DNA of 64,000 nt. It comes from Arabidopsis thaliana. Lineage: Eukaryota > Streptophyta > Magnoliopsida > Brassicales > Brassicaceae. The notes below the pieces were generated by a model that worked only from the letters and a program-made list of their open reading frames with translations, did no database searches and had not been told where the DNA came from. Of the stretch, positions 35,395-47,853 are shown piece by piece. The stretch is from positions 9,424,001-9,488,000 of the forward strand of contig NC_003076.8 of assembly GCF_000001735.4 (NCBI RefSeq), in the 5' to 3' direction. Within the stretch, counting starts at the first letter, position 1; the number at the start of each line of letters is the position of its first letter. The translations under genes were made by a program, and so were the position numbers.

Positions 35395-37071
35395 AATCGG
35401 GTTATATAGAATTTTTTAAATTCGATCGATTTCCATATTTCATACTGATTTCCATATCTTTTCTTCATTTAATGATGAAATCTAAAATTAGATCCTATTT
35501 CTAACCGTCGTAAGGTAATTATTAATTAATTAATTAAGGTAAGCAAAAACCCTTAATTATTGTCTTCACATTGAAGAACCCATTGTGTTGTTTACACACA
35601 AAAAAATAATAAAAAAATATAGCTCATCAAAGAGAAAATAAACTCTGATAATTATGTAACACGGTTCTGATATTAATCTAACCGTTGGGGTTTTTCAATA
35701 ATTGTAGTAAAAACTCCTAATTTTTTTTTGAGTCACGGAGAAATTAAATTTAAAAGAGTTCTACAATTTTTTTTGTCTATATAACCTTTTTTTGCTAAAT
35801 TTCAATTTGAACCAAAATACCCCTACTTTATATTTTAAGCATTTTTGAAAAAGTTTGACCTTAATAACATGTAGATCTACAAGAATATAGTTGATTTGTA
35901 AAAAAAAAAATTGTTATTTAGTTAAACAAAAATTGATTTTTTGATAGATAAAATTTTGTCTAAATTTTTTAGAAAACGATTTCTAGTAATCTATTAAGTT
36001 TAGAATTTCTATTCTAATATTTTGTACATATTTTACAATATTTAGACTATTTTTCTTTCTAACAATCTTAGAAAATAGGATATTCAATATCTAAAAATTG
36101 TAGAACATGTATTCTAAAATTCCTTCATGTTCTAAACTATGTGTGAAATTGTATTCTAAGAATTTCTATAGTTTCTGAAAACACTAGAACACGTTTTCTT
36201 AGAAATTTTCACTTTTAGAATTTATATTTTAACCCAAATTAGTTTTTTGTTTCTAAACTATTTAGAATAGATATAAAAAGTGAATCTTTGAAAAAAGAAA
36301 ATAAATATTTATTAGATTTGAATTATTAAATCTACATGCAACTAAAATTAACAGCTCAACATGCAAATTGCAATTGACACTTCATGAGACACAAAATTGA
36401 GAGAAAAGACTAAGAACCAACCAAGTGATTCTAAGAACTTAACAAATCGAAACAGTTCTTAGAGATGAGACCTGTGAGGGAAGAGAGCGGCGGCGACACC
36501 GTTCTGAAGGCGGACTTTGGCGGTTTTGGTGGCGGAGAAGGAAGGGAGGTTGAGATGAGTGGTCACGACGGTGATGAAGAAGATTCAGGTGACTTTGGAC
36601 ACGACGACGCCGACCACAGAGAAGGCAAAGAAATCGCCGGCGACGACGACAACAGAGATGGCAAAGAAATCGCCTGCGACATGTGGAGAGTAAGTTCGCC
36701 CGAAAAAAAATTATAGAGCTGAATGCTTTTTTTTTTAATCGAGTAAAGGAGGAAGAGAGACAAAAGATAGGGTTTGTGAAAGAGTCTAATACATTTAGAG
36801 GATTTAGGTTCTCAAAATTTTACTTTAAACTAGTATTTCTTTTGTATAAATAGATTAGGAAATTTTAATTATAAAATAAAATGAGGGTAAATAAGACTTA
36901 TTTTTTTTTGAAAAACCTATTTGATTAATTTATAAGAAAAAGAAATAGATGGACAATTTATTTTTAGATATCCTCTAGATTTAATTTCCCTCATAAAAAT
37001 GCTTTGTATGTTTGATATCATAGAGAAAATCTAAATTAGATCCGATTTTACAAATATCAATCTAACCGTTG
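35395..37071. repeat. Dispersed fragments of AGL93-type 5' regions
   Basis: Segments here match the leader and promoter of the MADS gene at 60120-60720. GGGTTATATAGAATT at about 35398 matches 60229. The start-codon area CATTGAAGAACCCATTGT at about 35570 (rc reads ATGGGTTCTTCAATG) and AGAAAATAAACTCT at 35633 also match. TCTAACCGTTG occurs at 35677 and 37061, with a variant at 35500. AAGGTAAGCAAAAA and AAGGACAGCAAC match AAGGTCAGCAAAAA. The coding body is absent between them. Confidence 0.65.
36465..36716 (+). CDS. Uncertain 83-aa acidic/Gly-rich open frame
   Basis: A GC-rich island in AT-rich DNA encodes a Gly-, Asp- and Glu-rich peptide with an internal repeat (R-E-G-K-E-I-A-G-D and R-D-G-K-E-I-A-C-D). 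There is no known domain. The triplet-rich composition (GAC, GGC) may explain the openness without selection. It lies amid repeated MADS promoter fragments. I would not treat it as a gene without transcript evidence. Confidence 0.25.
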   Translation: MRPVREESGGDTVLKADFGGFGGGEGREVEMSGHDGDEEDSGDFGHDDADHREGKEIAGDDDNRDGKEIACDMWRVSSPEKKL

Positions 37072-39501
37072 TAGTAAATGTAATTACTGATAATTAATTT
37101 AAGGACAGCAACAAAAAAGAAAGGGAATGTGACATTATTAGGCATTTTGTGAGAATCTTTTTACGTTTGAGGCACTTATGAGGGAGAAGACACTTTGCCA
37201 TCTTTTTGAGAGGAGATTGGACTAATTTGCCCCTGAAGTGGTGAAAACACAATAATTTTTAAACTTATTTTTAATAAGATCGTGTGGGTGAGAAACTTTT
37301 TTTTTATATCATCTATCCCTTCCATATTCTTTTGTTTTCATCATTTTCAATCCCTCTTTCAAATCATAGTCGTTCTCAATAATTTTTACAAAATTATGAA
37401 AATTCTGAGGTTATCTCAAAATTCACAATCACAATCTATGTTTACCCTAAATTTCCTTTATTTTTTCAGTTTTGTATTTTTTTTTCTCCATTCTCCGTCA
37501 TCAAATCCATTTCATTATCTGCAGCCTCCATCAATGAACGACTGTGACCAACAAAAAAAAGTAACATCATCGATTTCTCCTTTTCGAGATGAAGAAGAAG
37601 GAGATCCTTACTCTCTGCTACAAAGCTCCCTCTTCCCTTAATCTCCCTCTTTTTCTGGTTCCATGTTCTTCTCTCTTGTCTTACTTATGGTTTCTGGTTT
37701 CGTTGTTTTTTTTTGGGTAAAAGGTTTCTTTGGTTTTGAATCATAAAGGCCAATGTTACATGTTATTCGTTGATTCTAGATTAGGCTTTAGATTGTAAAT
37801 CTTAAAACTTTTTTTTTATGTTATGTGTTCTTAATTTTATGATTTTATCCTTCAATTTAAATTTATATTTGTTAGATCTGTTGAATTTGTTGCCTTTGTT
37901 TTTGAATTGAAAAATGTTTGGATGTCATTTGCGTAGACGGAAAGTGATTGGACGCATAAGGCTGGGTATGTGGTGGTTATGCAAGAAGATTGGTTGATGT
38001 TTATGAGCTTTTTTTGAAACTTTGGTCCATGAGGCTGCGCTGGCCGCCGTGAGTTCCAGTGTCTTGTCTGGCAACTCCATACTTATGTCGACTCATGGAT
38101 GTCAAGAAAAGTTTATGAGAAAACACGAAAATGTATATCCATTTGTTCGGCGCTAGGTGGATACACCTTCATTTCTTACACTATATCCATTTGGTCTATG
38201 TTTCATGGATACAACTCTACTTCTAAAAATCATATATGAACACGTACTTGCCGATTGTCAGCTAAAGGAATCCGTCCATTACTCTTCGAAGATATGTTAT
38301 CCAACTAATGAAGTGTTCTTTTATTTGATTTTGGTGAACAATGTTTAGATTTGGTGTTATTCATCTTTCGTGTATTTGTTTGTGCAGATAAAACATTTCA
38401 ACGTAAGAGCTGTAAAATATAGGATCATTCCTATGGTGATATTCATATGATTATATTCAAAAATGGTTCATACGAGTGTGTAAACCCTCTACGCTTTACA
38501 TTAAATCCTAATTTACTTACCCTAAAATTAAACTCAAACCCTCCCATGATCCTTCTCCACTAAATCTAAAACCATAAAACAAAACTCTAAACCATACAAA
38601 AAATGATAATTTTACCAATCAATAAAATACATTTGCAGCAAATCAAAGACATAGTTGTCCATTGATGACTATCCAAGCGGTTTAGTCCATGTGGTAATCT
38701 AGTGACTCATGAGGTCGTTTCATTTCAATACACAAGTTTATACATGAATGATAATCACCAATTCAAACACCAATTCAAAGTACATCGTCCATTTTATCTC
38801 TCTTTCTCTCAAGCTAAAATCTGAAACCACCGATATAGAATAAATGAGAAATCGTTTACTCTTAGGAAATAAAAATCAATTGAAAATTGAGAAAAGTGCT
38901 ATATAAGAGAACGTAACATTAATTAGAGAAGCCCAAGATTTGTACTCTCGCCGCTGTGATTATCAGAGAAGTGGGAGAACAACGACTGATGATTTGCCAC
39001 CAAAAACAAGAGAAACGAGATCGCGGCTTCTACTGCTACACGAGATCCTTCACTCGGTCGCTCGTTCACTTATTCTTTCTTTTTTGTGACATCGGCTTCT
39101 TTGTTCTCCATATTTTATGGTCTCTGAAATTCTAAGATCTAACAAGCGAATAACTGAAAGAAAAAAACCCTGCAAACTTTAAGGTTTTGAAGCAATTGAA
39201 TGAACTTTAGGTAGAACGCATGAAACTACAATTACATGAATAAACACATAGACAACAAAATTATCAGGGTATAGATCCTTAAATCAAGTCGTAATTCTAG
39301 CAAACACATCAACCATCATCTTCCGCTGGATTTTGTGTTTCTCGAGAAAAAAAAAATAGAAAAAGGAGAGAGACAAAAAGATTGTAACCTATGTAATTAA
39401 AGGGTAAATAAGTCAAATTGCCCATACAAAATACCTATTCCTTGAAAAGTGTATAATCGCGTAAATACTTTTTAAAAAGTGTCCTCTACACTGTAATATA
39501 G
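37072..39501. other. 2.4-kb spacer, no supported gene
   Basis: Several short open frames occur (for example 37282-37641 and 38157-38348) but none has a domain, good codon use or splice structure. The part from 38470 to 38600 holds many diverged CTAAACC/AAACCCT-like words. The part at 38930-39120 has higher GC and could be a decayed leader or exon. Confidence 0.4.
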
Positions 39502-39510
39502 AAACCCTAA
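39502..39510 (+). promoter_or_regulatory. Telo-box before CDC20
   Basis: AAACCCTAA lies 240 bp before the CDC20-type start. Telo-boxes are common in promoters of genes active in dividing cells. Confidence 0.45.
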
Positions 39511-39751
39511 ATTGCTCCCACTATTTTCTATTTCATTCGCTTTCCTCTCAGCGACAAAACAAAACTCTTCGCTCTCTGTCTTCTCTCTGTCTCTGCTCGA
39601 ATATATTTGATTAGTCGGTCGTCTTTTTCTCTAACTTGTTTACCAACGCTTACTTCTCTTCCCCGCAGGCTTTATTTGATTAGTCCCCTTTCTCTAATTT
39701 CGTTTAATCTTTGATCATCTGTTTCCTTCTGTTTCGTTGTGTTTTGTTGTA

Positions 39752-41086
39752 ATGGATTCGGGTATGAGAGCTACGTGTACAGTTCCAGAACACTTTCTTC
39801 CGAGGAAACTTTCCAAGCAAAACTTGGACAGATTCATCCCAAACAGATCCGCCAAGGATTTCGATTTTGCTAACTACGCTCTTACCCAAGGAAGCAAACG
39901 TAACCTCGATGAGGTAACTTCAGCATCAAGAAAAGCCTACATGACGCAATTGGCTGTGGTTATGAATCAGAATCGCACCCGTATTCTCGCTTTCAGAAAC
40001 AAACCTAAATCTCTGCTTTCTACCAATCACTCTGACTCTCCTCACCAAAACCCTAAACCCGTAAAGCCTCGTAGATACATTCCTCAGAATAGTGAGAGAG
40101 TCTTGGATGCACCTGGACTTAGGGATGACTTCTCCCTTAACTTGTTGGACTGGGGCAGTGCTAACGTCTTAGCCATAGCTTTGGGAGACACTGTTTACTT
40201 GTGGGATGCTTCCAGTGGCTCTACGTCTGAGCTTGTGACTATTGATGAAGACAAGGGACCTGTCACAAGTATTAACTGGACACAAGATGGTCTTGATCTG
40301 GCAGTTGGTCTTGACAACAGTGAAGTCCAGCTTTGGGATTGTGTTTCCAATCGTCAAGTGAGAACATTGAGAGGTGGTCACGAGTCAAGAGTAGGATCAC
40401 TGGCATGGGACAATCACATTCTAACAACTGGAGGAATGGATGGAAAGATCGTCAACAATGATGTGAGGATCAGATCATCTATTGTTGAAACTTACTTGGG
40501 TCACACTGAAGAGGTTTGTGGTCTTAAGTGGTCAGAATCTGGAAATAAACAAGCAAGTGGTGGTAACGACAATGTAGTACACATATGGGATCGTTCTCTC
40601 GCTTCCTCAAAACAAACTAGGCAATGGCTGCATAGGTTTGAGGAACATACAGCTGCAGTGAGAGCTCTTGCGTGGTGCCCTTTCCAAGCAAGTTTGCTTG
40701 CAACTGGTGGTGGTGTAGGAGATGGGAAGATTAAGTTCTGGAATACACACACTGGGGCTTGCTTGAATTCAGTAGAAACTGGCTCTCAAGTTTGTTCATT
40801 ATTATGGAGCCAAAGTGAAAGAGAGTTGCTTAGCTCACATGGGTTTACACAGAACCAGCTTACACTTTGGAAGTACCCATCTATGTCGAAAATGGCTGAA
40901 CTCAATGGTCATACATCAAGAGTTCTGTTTATGGCACAGAGTCCGAATGGTTGTACCGTGGCTTCTGCAGCAGGTGACGAGAATCTTAGGCTTTGGAATG
41001 TTTTTGGAGAACCACCAAAGACCACCAAAAAAGCTGCTTCAAAAAAATATCCGGAGCTATTTTCTCATGTGAATAGTCTTAGGTGA
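39752..41086 (+). CDS. CDC20.4: Intronless CDC20-type APC/C activator, 444 aa
   Basis: One uninterrupted frame. The N-terminus carries the C-box-type D-R-F-I-P-N-R-S and D-F-D-F-A-N-Y-A-L, followed by [15 protein letters not shown] seven-bladed WD40 propeller follows from about residue 120: [37 protein letters not shown]20 recruits substrates to the anaphase-promoting complex. The C-terminus is S-L-R rather than the usual I-R tail, which may weaken APC/C docking. The lack of introns, while the main Arabidopsis CDC20 genes have them, points to a retrocopy; it remains fully open. I recall At5g26900. Confidence 0.93.
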   Translation: MDSGMRATCTVPEHFLPRKLSKQNLDRFIPNRSAKDFDFANYALTQGSKRNLDEVTSASRKAYMTQLAVVMNQNRTRILAFRNKPKSLLSTNHSDSPHQNPKPVKPRRYIPQNSERVLDAPGLRDDFSLNLLDWGSANVLAIALGDTVYLWDASSGSTSELVTIDEDKGPVTSINWTQDGLDLAVGLDNSEVQLWDCVSNRQVRTLRGGHESRVGSLAWDNHILTTGGMDGKIVNNDVRIRSSIVETYLGHTEEVCGLKWSESGNKQASGGNDNVVHIWDRSLASSKQTRQWLHRFEEHTAAVRALAWCPFQASLLATGGGVGDGKIKFWNTHTGACLNSVETGSQVCSLLWSQSERELLSSHGFTQNQLTLWKYPSMSKMAELNGHTSRVLFMAQSPNGCTVASAAGDENLRLWNVFGEPPKTTKKAASKKYPELFSHVNSLR

Positions 41087-41210
41087 AACAGAGAAGACTA
41101 ACAAAAAGAAAACCTTGTGTGAATTGGTGGTGTTGAGGCGGAGCTGTGTGTTTACCGAAGATGGTGTCTTGTTTCTCTTTAGCTTTTGACTGCATGTTTT
41201 ATTTTCTGTT

Positions 41211-41436
41211 GCAGGTTTTAGTTTTCGAAATTTGCAGGTTTTTGTTTTTGAATTTGCAAGTTTGGGTTTTCTAAGCTCTGCAGTTTTAGTGAATTTTCAG
41301 GTTTTTGGTTTAAGAAATTTGCATGTTTTGGAAGTTTTGGTTATCTAAGTAGCATGTTTTGGTTTGAGAAATTTCAAGGTTTGTTTTTCTAAGCTGCAGT
41401 TTTGAGTTTCTAAGTGGCAAGTTTTGGTTTTTGAAC
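41211..41436 (+). repeat. Degenerate ~22-bp repeat array in CDC20 3' region
   Basis: Units of the form GCAGTTTTGGTTTCTAAG, strongly diverged, recur about ten times. Openings are GCAGGTTTT (41211), GCAGGTTTTT, GCAAGTTTG, GCATGTTTTG (twice) and GCAAGTTTTGG. The strand is T/G-rich throughout. A second patch of CAGGTTTGAG-like words runs from 41480 to 41620. Confidence 0.65.
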
Positions 41437-42168
41437 ATCGTTAGGTTGTTGTTTGTATACTTGTATAGTTGTATCCACGTTTCAGGTTTGAGTCTGCATT
41501 CAGTTTTAGGTTTGAACCTGAGTTTCAGGTTTCTCTTCTTAGCCTGAGTTTAGTTTCAGTTTCAAGATTTGAGTTTAACTTGGTTAAATTTATGTTTTAG
41601 TTTGGTTTCAGGATTGAGTTCATGTAATCAATGCTATTGTTTCAATTTAAGTAAATTGTTCCCGTTTGATTTCTCATGTATCTTGTGTTTTTAGTGAGAT
41701 TGTACAACTTACTGAAGCTTCGATTACAGATTCACAATTCACAACTTGTAAAAAGGTAATAGAGACAACACATTGTACCAAATTAGCTTGTAACTTGTGT
41801 AATACATGAATCAAAAGCTTTCAATCAAACTTGTTTTTATGTAAAAGTCTGTGATTTTGATGCTTATTGAAGCTTTATTTGTTGTTGAGAAAGAACAACT
41901 CTTTTCGATTCAAAAAGATTCGAAATTTTCCCCATCAAAGGCTCTGTTTTGGATTTTCTTGCAGAACCAAAGTCTTACATATGCTTGAGGACCACTAGTT
42001 ACATCAGAACGAATGAAAGAAAATGATCATATTATTTGCATTTTCAATAGAAGTAGAAACATAAAATAAGGAATTCTCGTGAATTACATTGTGAGAAAAT
42101 TCTCCTCGATGTTGGCTACTTTCACTTTATCTCAATTCTCATGTCAGAGAAACTATTAGAAGAAGCAT
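41437..42168. other. Spacer between convergent CDC20 and TRM8
   Basis: Continuation of T/G-rich words to about 41620, then plain AT-rich sequence and the 3' untranslated region of the minus-strand gene ending at 42169. No gene is seen. Confidence 0.5.
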
Positions 42169-45100
42169 CTAGAATGCCGAGAGAAGATGAGGCTCAACTA
42201 AAGCAGAAACTACCCCTTCCCTTTGCCTCAATGTTCTTCTTTGAGTACCTGAGACAAGATCATTAACTAAATCATCTACCAACGTAGAGACTATCTCTCC
42301 CTCAATGTCAATGCCTTCTTCATACGTCTCTCTCTCGAAATCAAGCCATCTCCCTTCGAAACTGCTCATCTCTTTGTCAACAAGCTCGTCCATCATCATC
42401 TCTCTCATCTTCTTCAACCCATGAATCTCTCTGTTCAGTTCTTCTGCTAACCAATCTCTTTGCTCAAACAAAAACCCGCCTTTCCCCAATAGCCCTCTGC
42501 AGCTACCCATAAACATCTGCTCGCATCTGAGCGCTAAGCACTTATTCACAAAATCAAACAGTGTCTTTCTCTTGATTTTGGCTGCTGTTACTTCTCCTCG
42601 GCCTTCCATTTCATCAAAGAGGCTCGCAGGTAATACGTCAGTGGCCATCCCCAAAGCATATTCTTTCACCATCAGTTGGTCAGACCCGAGGATCTCGGAT
42701 ATGTACTCGAACTCCCAGTCGAGCCTTTCTTCGGCTTCTGAGTAACTCAGTGTTACCACAGATTCTGAGAGCTCGGACTCGTCTTGTGCTTGGTGCGACT
42801 CATTTAATGAAACCCAGGTGAGTTCTTGATCTGATGAGGACTGTATTGTCCCTGTAAAGCCCAAAGCGTTAGACAGGATAAAAGTAGTTGCAAATCAAGC
42901 TTCTGTTTAAGCCATTAGATCTACGCCTTGTACAAATAGAGTGCAAACAGCGTTTTGGCACATTACATGTATCTTAAGGATTCAAGTTTTTGCAGGATGA
43001 ATGTTGAGTTTCAGTGGAGTATTCATAAATTAAAACCGTGGGAGAATGAAAAATATAAAACTTTGTGAAGTATTAAGAAAACGAACCATATTCTGCGGTC
43101 TGTCTGCAATCTGAGAAACCCTTGCTGCAAGAGCTTCTTAGATCATCTGCTTCCGTCACAGTGCTAATGCTGCTAACTTCGTGCTCTTCTGCTTGTATCT
43201 TTATTTTCAGAAGAAATAACGCAAAACATAATTAGTTAGAAACCCTTTAATAATGTAATATATTTACATGTAGAAACTGTACCAAGGTTACTAAAATTAC
43301 AGAATGCAAAATATGACAAATTAGAAATTGCATATAGATTGGATACTTCATCTCTTAGCTACATTAGGAAGGAACTAACCTGGAATTTTTGTTTGTCATA
43401 GAATGAGGTGCAGTCAGAAACAGATTCACTCTCTGATAAAACTTTACGCAGACCGTTTTGGGTTGACTTTTCATATTCTGATGAAAATGAAATCATCCCG
43501 TTCATCTCATCCATTGGAATGGAATATGAAGGCTCTTCTTGGGTCAGGCTACAGCTAGAAGACTCAAGCTTAGAAGTCAGCTCTCTGAGCTTTTGCTCCA
43601 ACAGAGCATTTAAGGAATCGCCGCCAATATTGAAACTAACTGCAGAGTCTGTGTCTTGACCAATTCCTTGAGTAGAGGATAATGAATCAGAAGATAAACC
43701 TTTGATGGGAGATGAGAATGTGAATGAAATCACATCCATTTCCTTTTTCCGATCATCTTTACCTTTGTTCAAGCCACCATCAATGGTGATGTTACATTTG
43801 ATCATATTTTCGCTCCTTTTGGTCCGTTTATCATCAGAGATTCCAGATTTTTGCATCCCATTTGGGAGCTTTTTGCTCCGGGGAAGAGTCTTTTTGCGTG
43901 ACAAAGATAAAGAAGTATTCTTTTCCGCCGAGGCCGTTGATAAACCCAACTGCTTTGATATCGATCCACTTTCCACTGGAACCTTGTTTACAACTTTGTT
44001 ATTTACTTTGCTGCTTTTTTGGTTCAAAACAGAGGTCATCGAAGGTTGGTTGTCTCTGCAGTTCTGTTTCTGGTTATTCTGCTTAAACATATTCTTTCCC
44101 ATGCTAATGGGAGCTCCTCTGAGAGCATTCTGGCTTTTGACTACGCACTTTTTAGCGTCTGCCTTCTCCTTTTGGTTTGCAGAGTTTCTGGTGACACTTA
44201 AGGGCGTTGTACCGGCCTTTGCTTGTGCGGATACATAAGATGGCTTCACTTTACCCTTCAAACCATCAGTACTGCTTTTCCCCATGAACTTACTAGTTGA
44301 CGGTGTCGTGAGTGATGTTGTAATTCTCTTCTCGTTGTGCTTTCCACTTGGGTACTTAAGGTTGAAGGTATCATTGGAGTTTTGACGGCTAGACACTTTC
44401 TGTGCAGCTTCTAATTTCTCTCTTAAATCTTGAATCCTCATAGGAACTGATGAAGGAGAATTCGATGGCGAAAACCGTGTTCTAGCAACCATCCTAGGAC
44501 TTGGTTCAATCATTCTTGAAGCCGCTTCCATAACATAAATAGGGTTCCTGGATGGGACAAACCCAGGACTCCGGATAGGAGACAGGTGTCTATTGTTGGT
44601 AACACATATCGGTTTAGCTGACCTGGGAGGAAAAGTCTCAGACTGAAACCGTTCAATCGGTTGGTTGCGCCCATTATTCGTTCTAGAATCCAAATGGTCC
44701 CAAGAAATACCATCATAGTCACTACGGAGATTTACATAACCAAGATTCTCATATGCATCCCATCTGTTAGTGTTTTGTGAAGGTCTGAGTAAGAACGGAT
44801 CAAGATCGGGATTAAGTCGAGGTTCCTGGACATTTGGTACCGGTAGAGACTCTAAACCCATAAGCCTCGCAACCACACTCGGGGCTCTTGTCCCCTGTCC
44901 ATCATCACTGGTTACTGAAGATGCACAACAGCTCGAGTCACTTCTCTGGTTGTTACTTGAACTCTTTCCAATCTCATCAACCTCAATCTGTACAAAAGAC
45001 AACAACAAACAAAGTTGGTTCCTCTCATCCGCTAAACTAAGACGAAAGCAACTTGACATAAACAAGGGAATAGTATGAAGACAACTCACAAGAGAAACCC

Positions 45101-45523
45101 TCGACTTCAAGAGGTTTTGTGCAGGCTGCTTTGATTCTTCTGGTACAAAAACAAGAAGAAGATCGAACTTGAGCTTACTGATTAAATTCCAACCAAGATA
45201 GTAAACAGACTTTCTTATATACACAACATTATGAATCAAAGATACAAAACGTATTATATAAACAAAATCTTGAGAACAAGAACAGCATAGTCTTCTAAAC
45301 CAATAACGAAATCCTTCAAACAAGTACATTGTCTTAGACTTCTACATGGCACAGAGTTCACAAGAACTGAACCAAACATTTCTTAACTATTTGTGAGCAA
45401 TACTGCAAACAAACCTGAGAGTTCTGAGGTGCTGCCGGAGAAGAGCTTCTTGCGGGATTTTCCATGCCAATCAAATAAATTTAAAAACCCTCCTCTGGAT
45501 CGTTTCCTCTCAACAACCTCCAT
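42169..45523 (-). CDS. TRM8: TON1-recruiting-motif protein TRM8, 853 aa
   Basis: Five coding exons on the minus strand: 45523-45415, 45139-45090, 44987-43380, 43198-43087 and 42851-42169, joining to 2562 nt. Near the N-terminus is G-F-L-N-L-F-D-W-H-G-K-S. V-A-R-L-M-G-L-E-S-L-P follows near residue 90; this is the DUF3741 motif shared by LONGIFOLIA/TRM proteins. The middle is Ser/Lys-rich and disordered. The C-terminal DUF4378 includes L-D-W-E-F-E-Y-I-S-E-I-L and L-F-D-F-V-N-K-C-L. TRM proteins associate with TON1, microtubules and the TTP complex that positions the division plane. Upstream leader introns are likely at 45524-46300. I recall At5g26910. Confidence 0.9.
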
Positions 45524-46400
45524 TTTTAGTTCATCTACAGATAACACAATCACTGAATCACTGTCCTGGACTGCAAGATGCAGCGAAAAATAATCTTGAT
45601 TCCAAAACAAACCGGACCAAAAATTGCATAAACCTCAATAAATTAACCCAACTTCTAGCTGAACTAAATGGAGATTAAGACAGGTTAATTTGAATTCACA
45701 TTCAGAAGAGACCACCACCACAGGATAATACAGAAGAGAGCTGTGAAAGACCAAAACTTGAATCGGTTTAAGAAATTCAAAGAAATCAGATCACACATGA
45801 ACCCAAATTTACCTAAAGGTTACAAAGACCTCAACTTTAACTTATGAGCTCATTCCAATTTTGGGTTAACTCCAGAGACCCTTGTGAAGAAACCAATCAA
45901 ATTCTCGAATTCGACACGTTACCAACAAAATGTAGCAACGGGAACAAAAACCCAGAAATGCTGCGGACTGTTTACGCACAAAATCGATTAAAGACCTAAA
46001 CTTTCGCGTTCCCAGAAGATCTAGCCCTAGAAGCGAGCAACACTAGGGGAAGGGGGGGTCTTGTGTTCCTCAAACAGACAACAATTGAGAATTGGAATCG
46101 ATGAAAAGGTTAAAACACCAATGAATTAAGAAGAAAGAGAGATTCTTGAGAAATGGGTCAGATCAGAGAAAGAGGTTAAATCAAAAGAGGACGAAGTAAG
46201 GTTAGATGATACTAGATTTGGGATTTGGGATTTGGGATTTAGGTAGAGAAGACAGACCAATAGTAGCAGCAGAGAACTTGAAAAACTAAAAAAAAAAAAA
46301 AACAGATACTTCACAGTGTGGATTGATGTGACGAGAGAAGAGAACGAAGAGTGAGAGGAGAGAGAGAAACAGAGTGTTTTGAATTTTCCCAGTTTCTCAC
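45524..46400 (-). promoter_or_regulatory. Leader and promoter of TRM8
   Basis: The stretch is antisense-pyrimidine-rich as read from the minus strand. It contains GGGATTT repeated in tandem around 46208-46240 and GAGAGA runs to 46372. It probably holds untranslated exons and the transcription start; the splice sites are not certain. Confidence 0.45.
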
Positions 46401-46811
46401 TCCACCACCTCTGCCAAAATTATTAATTAATGTATTATTCCCTTTTTATTTTATTTTGTTGTCTCGAATTAATTGTTTGTAGGTTTCAGTAAATTATAAA
46501 TTTCTTCTGCAAATTAATAATCCAAATATAGATATGAGATTTGAATGGCCACGATGGACAAAACCGTTATGGATTAGATCATAAATCCCAATCCGTAGTA
46601 CTATATAGATCAAGTATGGACCATTTTACGTAAAGAAAATTTAGTTTATGCCAAATTATTGTTTGTTTTGAAAATTAAATGATATACTCTGCTAATAGTA
46701 TAGTCTGTTTCGTATATGATATCTATTTAAAGTATAGTGTTTTTATGAAATAAAGAATTTATTAAATTGTACGTTTCCAACTCAAATTAATTAATAATTA
46801 GTAAAAATAAT

Positions 46812-46835
46812 TATATTATATATATATATATATTA
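46812..46835. repeat. TA microsatellite
   Basis: An almost pure TA run interrupted once (TATATTATATATATATAT type). Confidence 0.8.
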
Positions 46836-47853
46836 TTTAATTTGTAATGTGAAAAATAATTTTCTAAAACGTTTTTTGAGATGATGGTTTTTCAACCTAT
46901 TGATTTTGATATGTTCGGATATGGATTGACGAGTTAATATTAGGTCAGACCAATGTAAATTGAATTGAATATGTGCAAATTGGACTTTAATACTATATTA
47001 GATTGTGGATTTTTAATTCAAAACCAATTCACAATCAATAAAGAGATATATAGTTTGTGTTAATAAGAGGTATATATTAAGATTTTATTCAACTTTCAAT
47101 ATAAGATAATATTCTTAATAAAATTTGTGTTAAATTTTAAAATGAAATAAATAATAATAATAAGTGAATAATAGTCCGTCCAAACAGCTATAGATAGAGA
47201 GATATGTAGAGCAAATTGGGAGATGGAAATACAAATACAAAGGTATAAACTTTTCAGTTATAGAAGAAGGCAAAAAAACTTTATAGTAAACAGTGCAAAG
47301 GTCTAATATGCCAAATCGTAATAGTTATTTTCCATGTATTTTGGGAACCACAAAATGGGTTTTCGGGCTCCACTTTCTCATATATCTCAGTTTTCATAAG
47401 CCTTATAGAAATCATAACTATTGCACAAATAATTAGTGTTACCATTTCGCAATTCTTTTTGTTTCTGTCGACGGTCGACCACCGTTTAGTATTTTGTCGA
47501 CCACTTTCTAATATTGTAAATGTATGTGTTTGTTAATGTTATTGCCAAAAATAGACACTTGTTTGTGCACAGTTCCCAGATATCTTTTGGGTTTACTTTC
47601 TTTTGTTGATTACACGGTAACTTTATTGTCCACACAAAAAATGTAACATTTCACATATATAGAAGGAATGTTGATATATTGTATTTTTGGTGTCTTTGGT
47701 CTTTTTGATGTGTTTGTCGTGCTAACGTCAGTCTTTTCTAATTTTTTTTTTTTTTATGTTTCGAGTCTTTTACAAATTCTAAGTAATGTTGATTTGAAAG
47801 GTTTCATATCTGTTCGGGTTAAGAATAAATGAGAGAAAAAGAAAGGGTTAAAA

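Noticed and set aside
37282-37641. 119-codon open frame in the spacer before CDC20
   Set aside because: Phe/Ser-rich start from a T-rich tract and no similarity that I recognise; its position could instead be untranslated sequence.
38470-38600. CTAAACC/AAACCCT-like words considered as interstitial telomere repeats
   Set aside because: The words are not in register and lack consecutive TTTAGGG units.
43702-44238. 178-codon plus-strand frame antisense to TRM8
   Set aside because: It is a mirror of the Ser/Lys-rich TRM8 coding strand, with hydrophobic composition typical of an antisense shadow.
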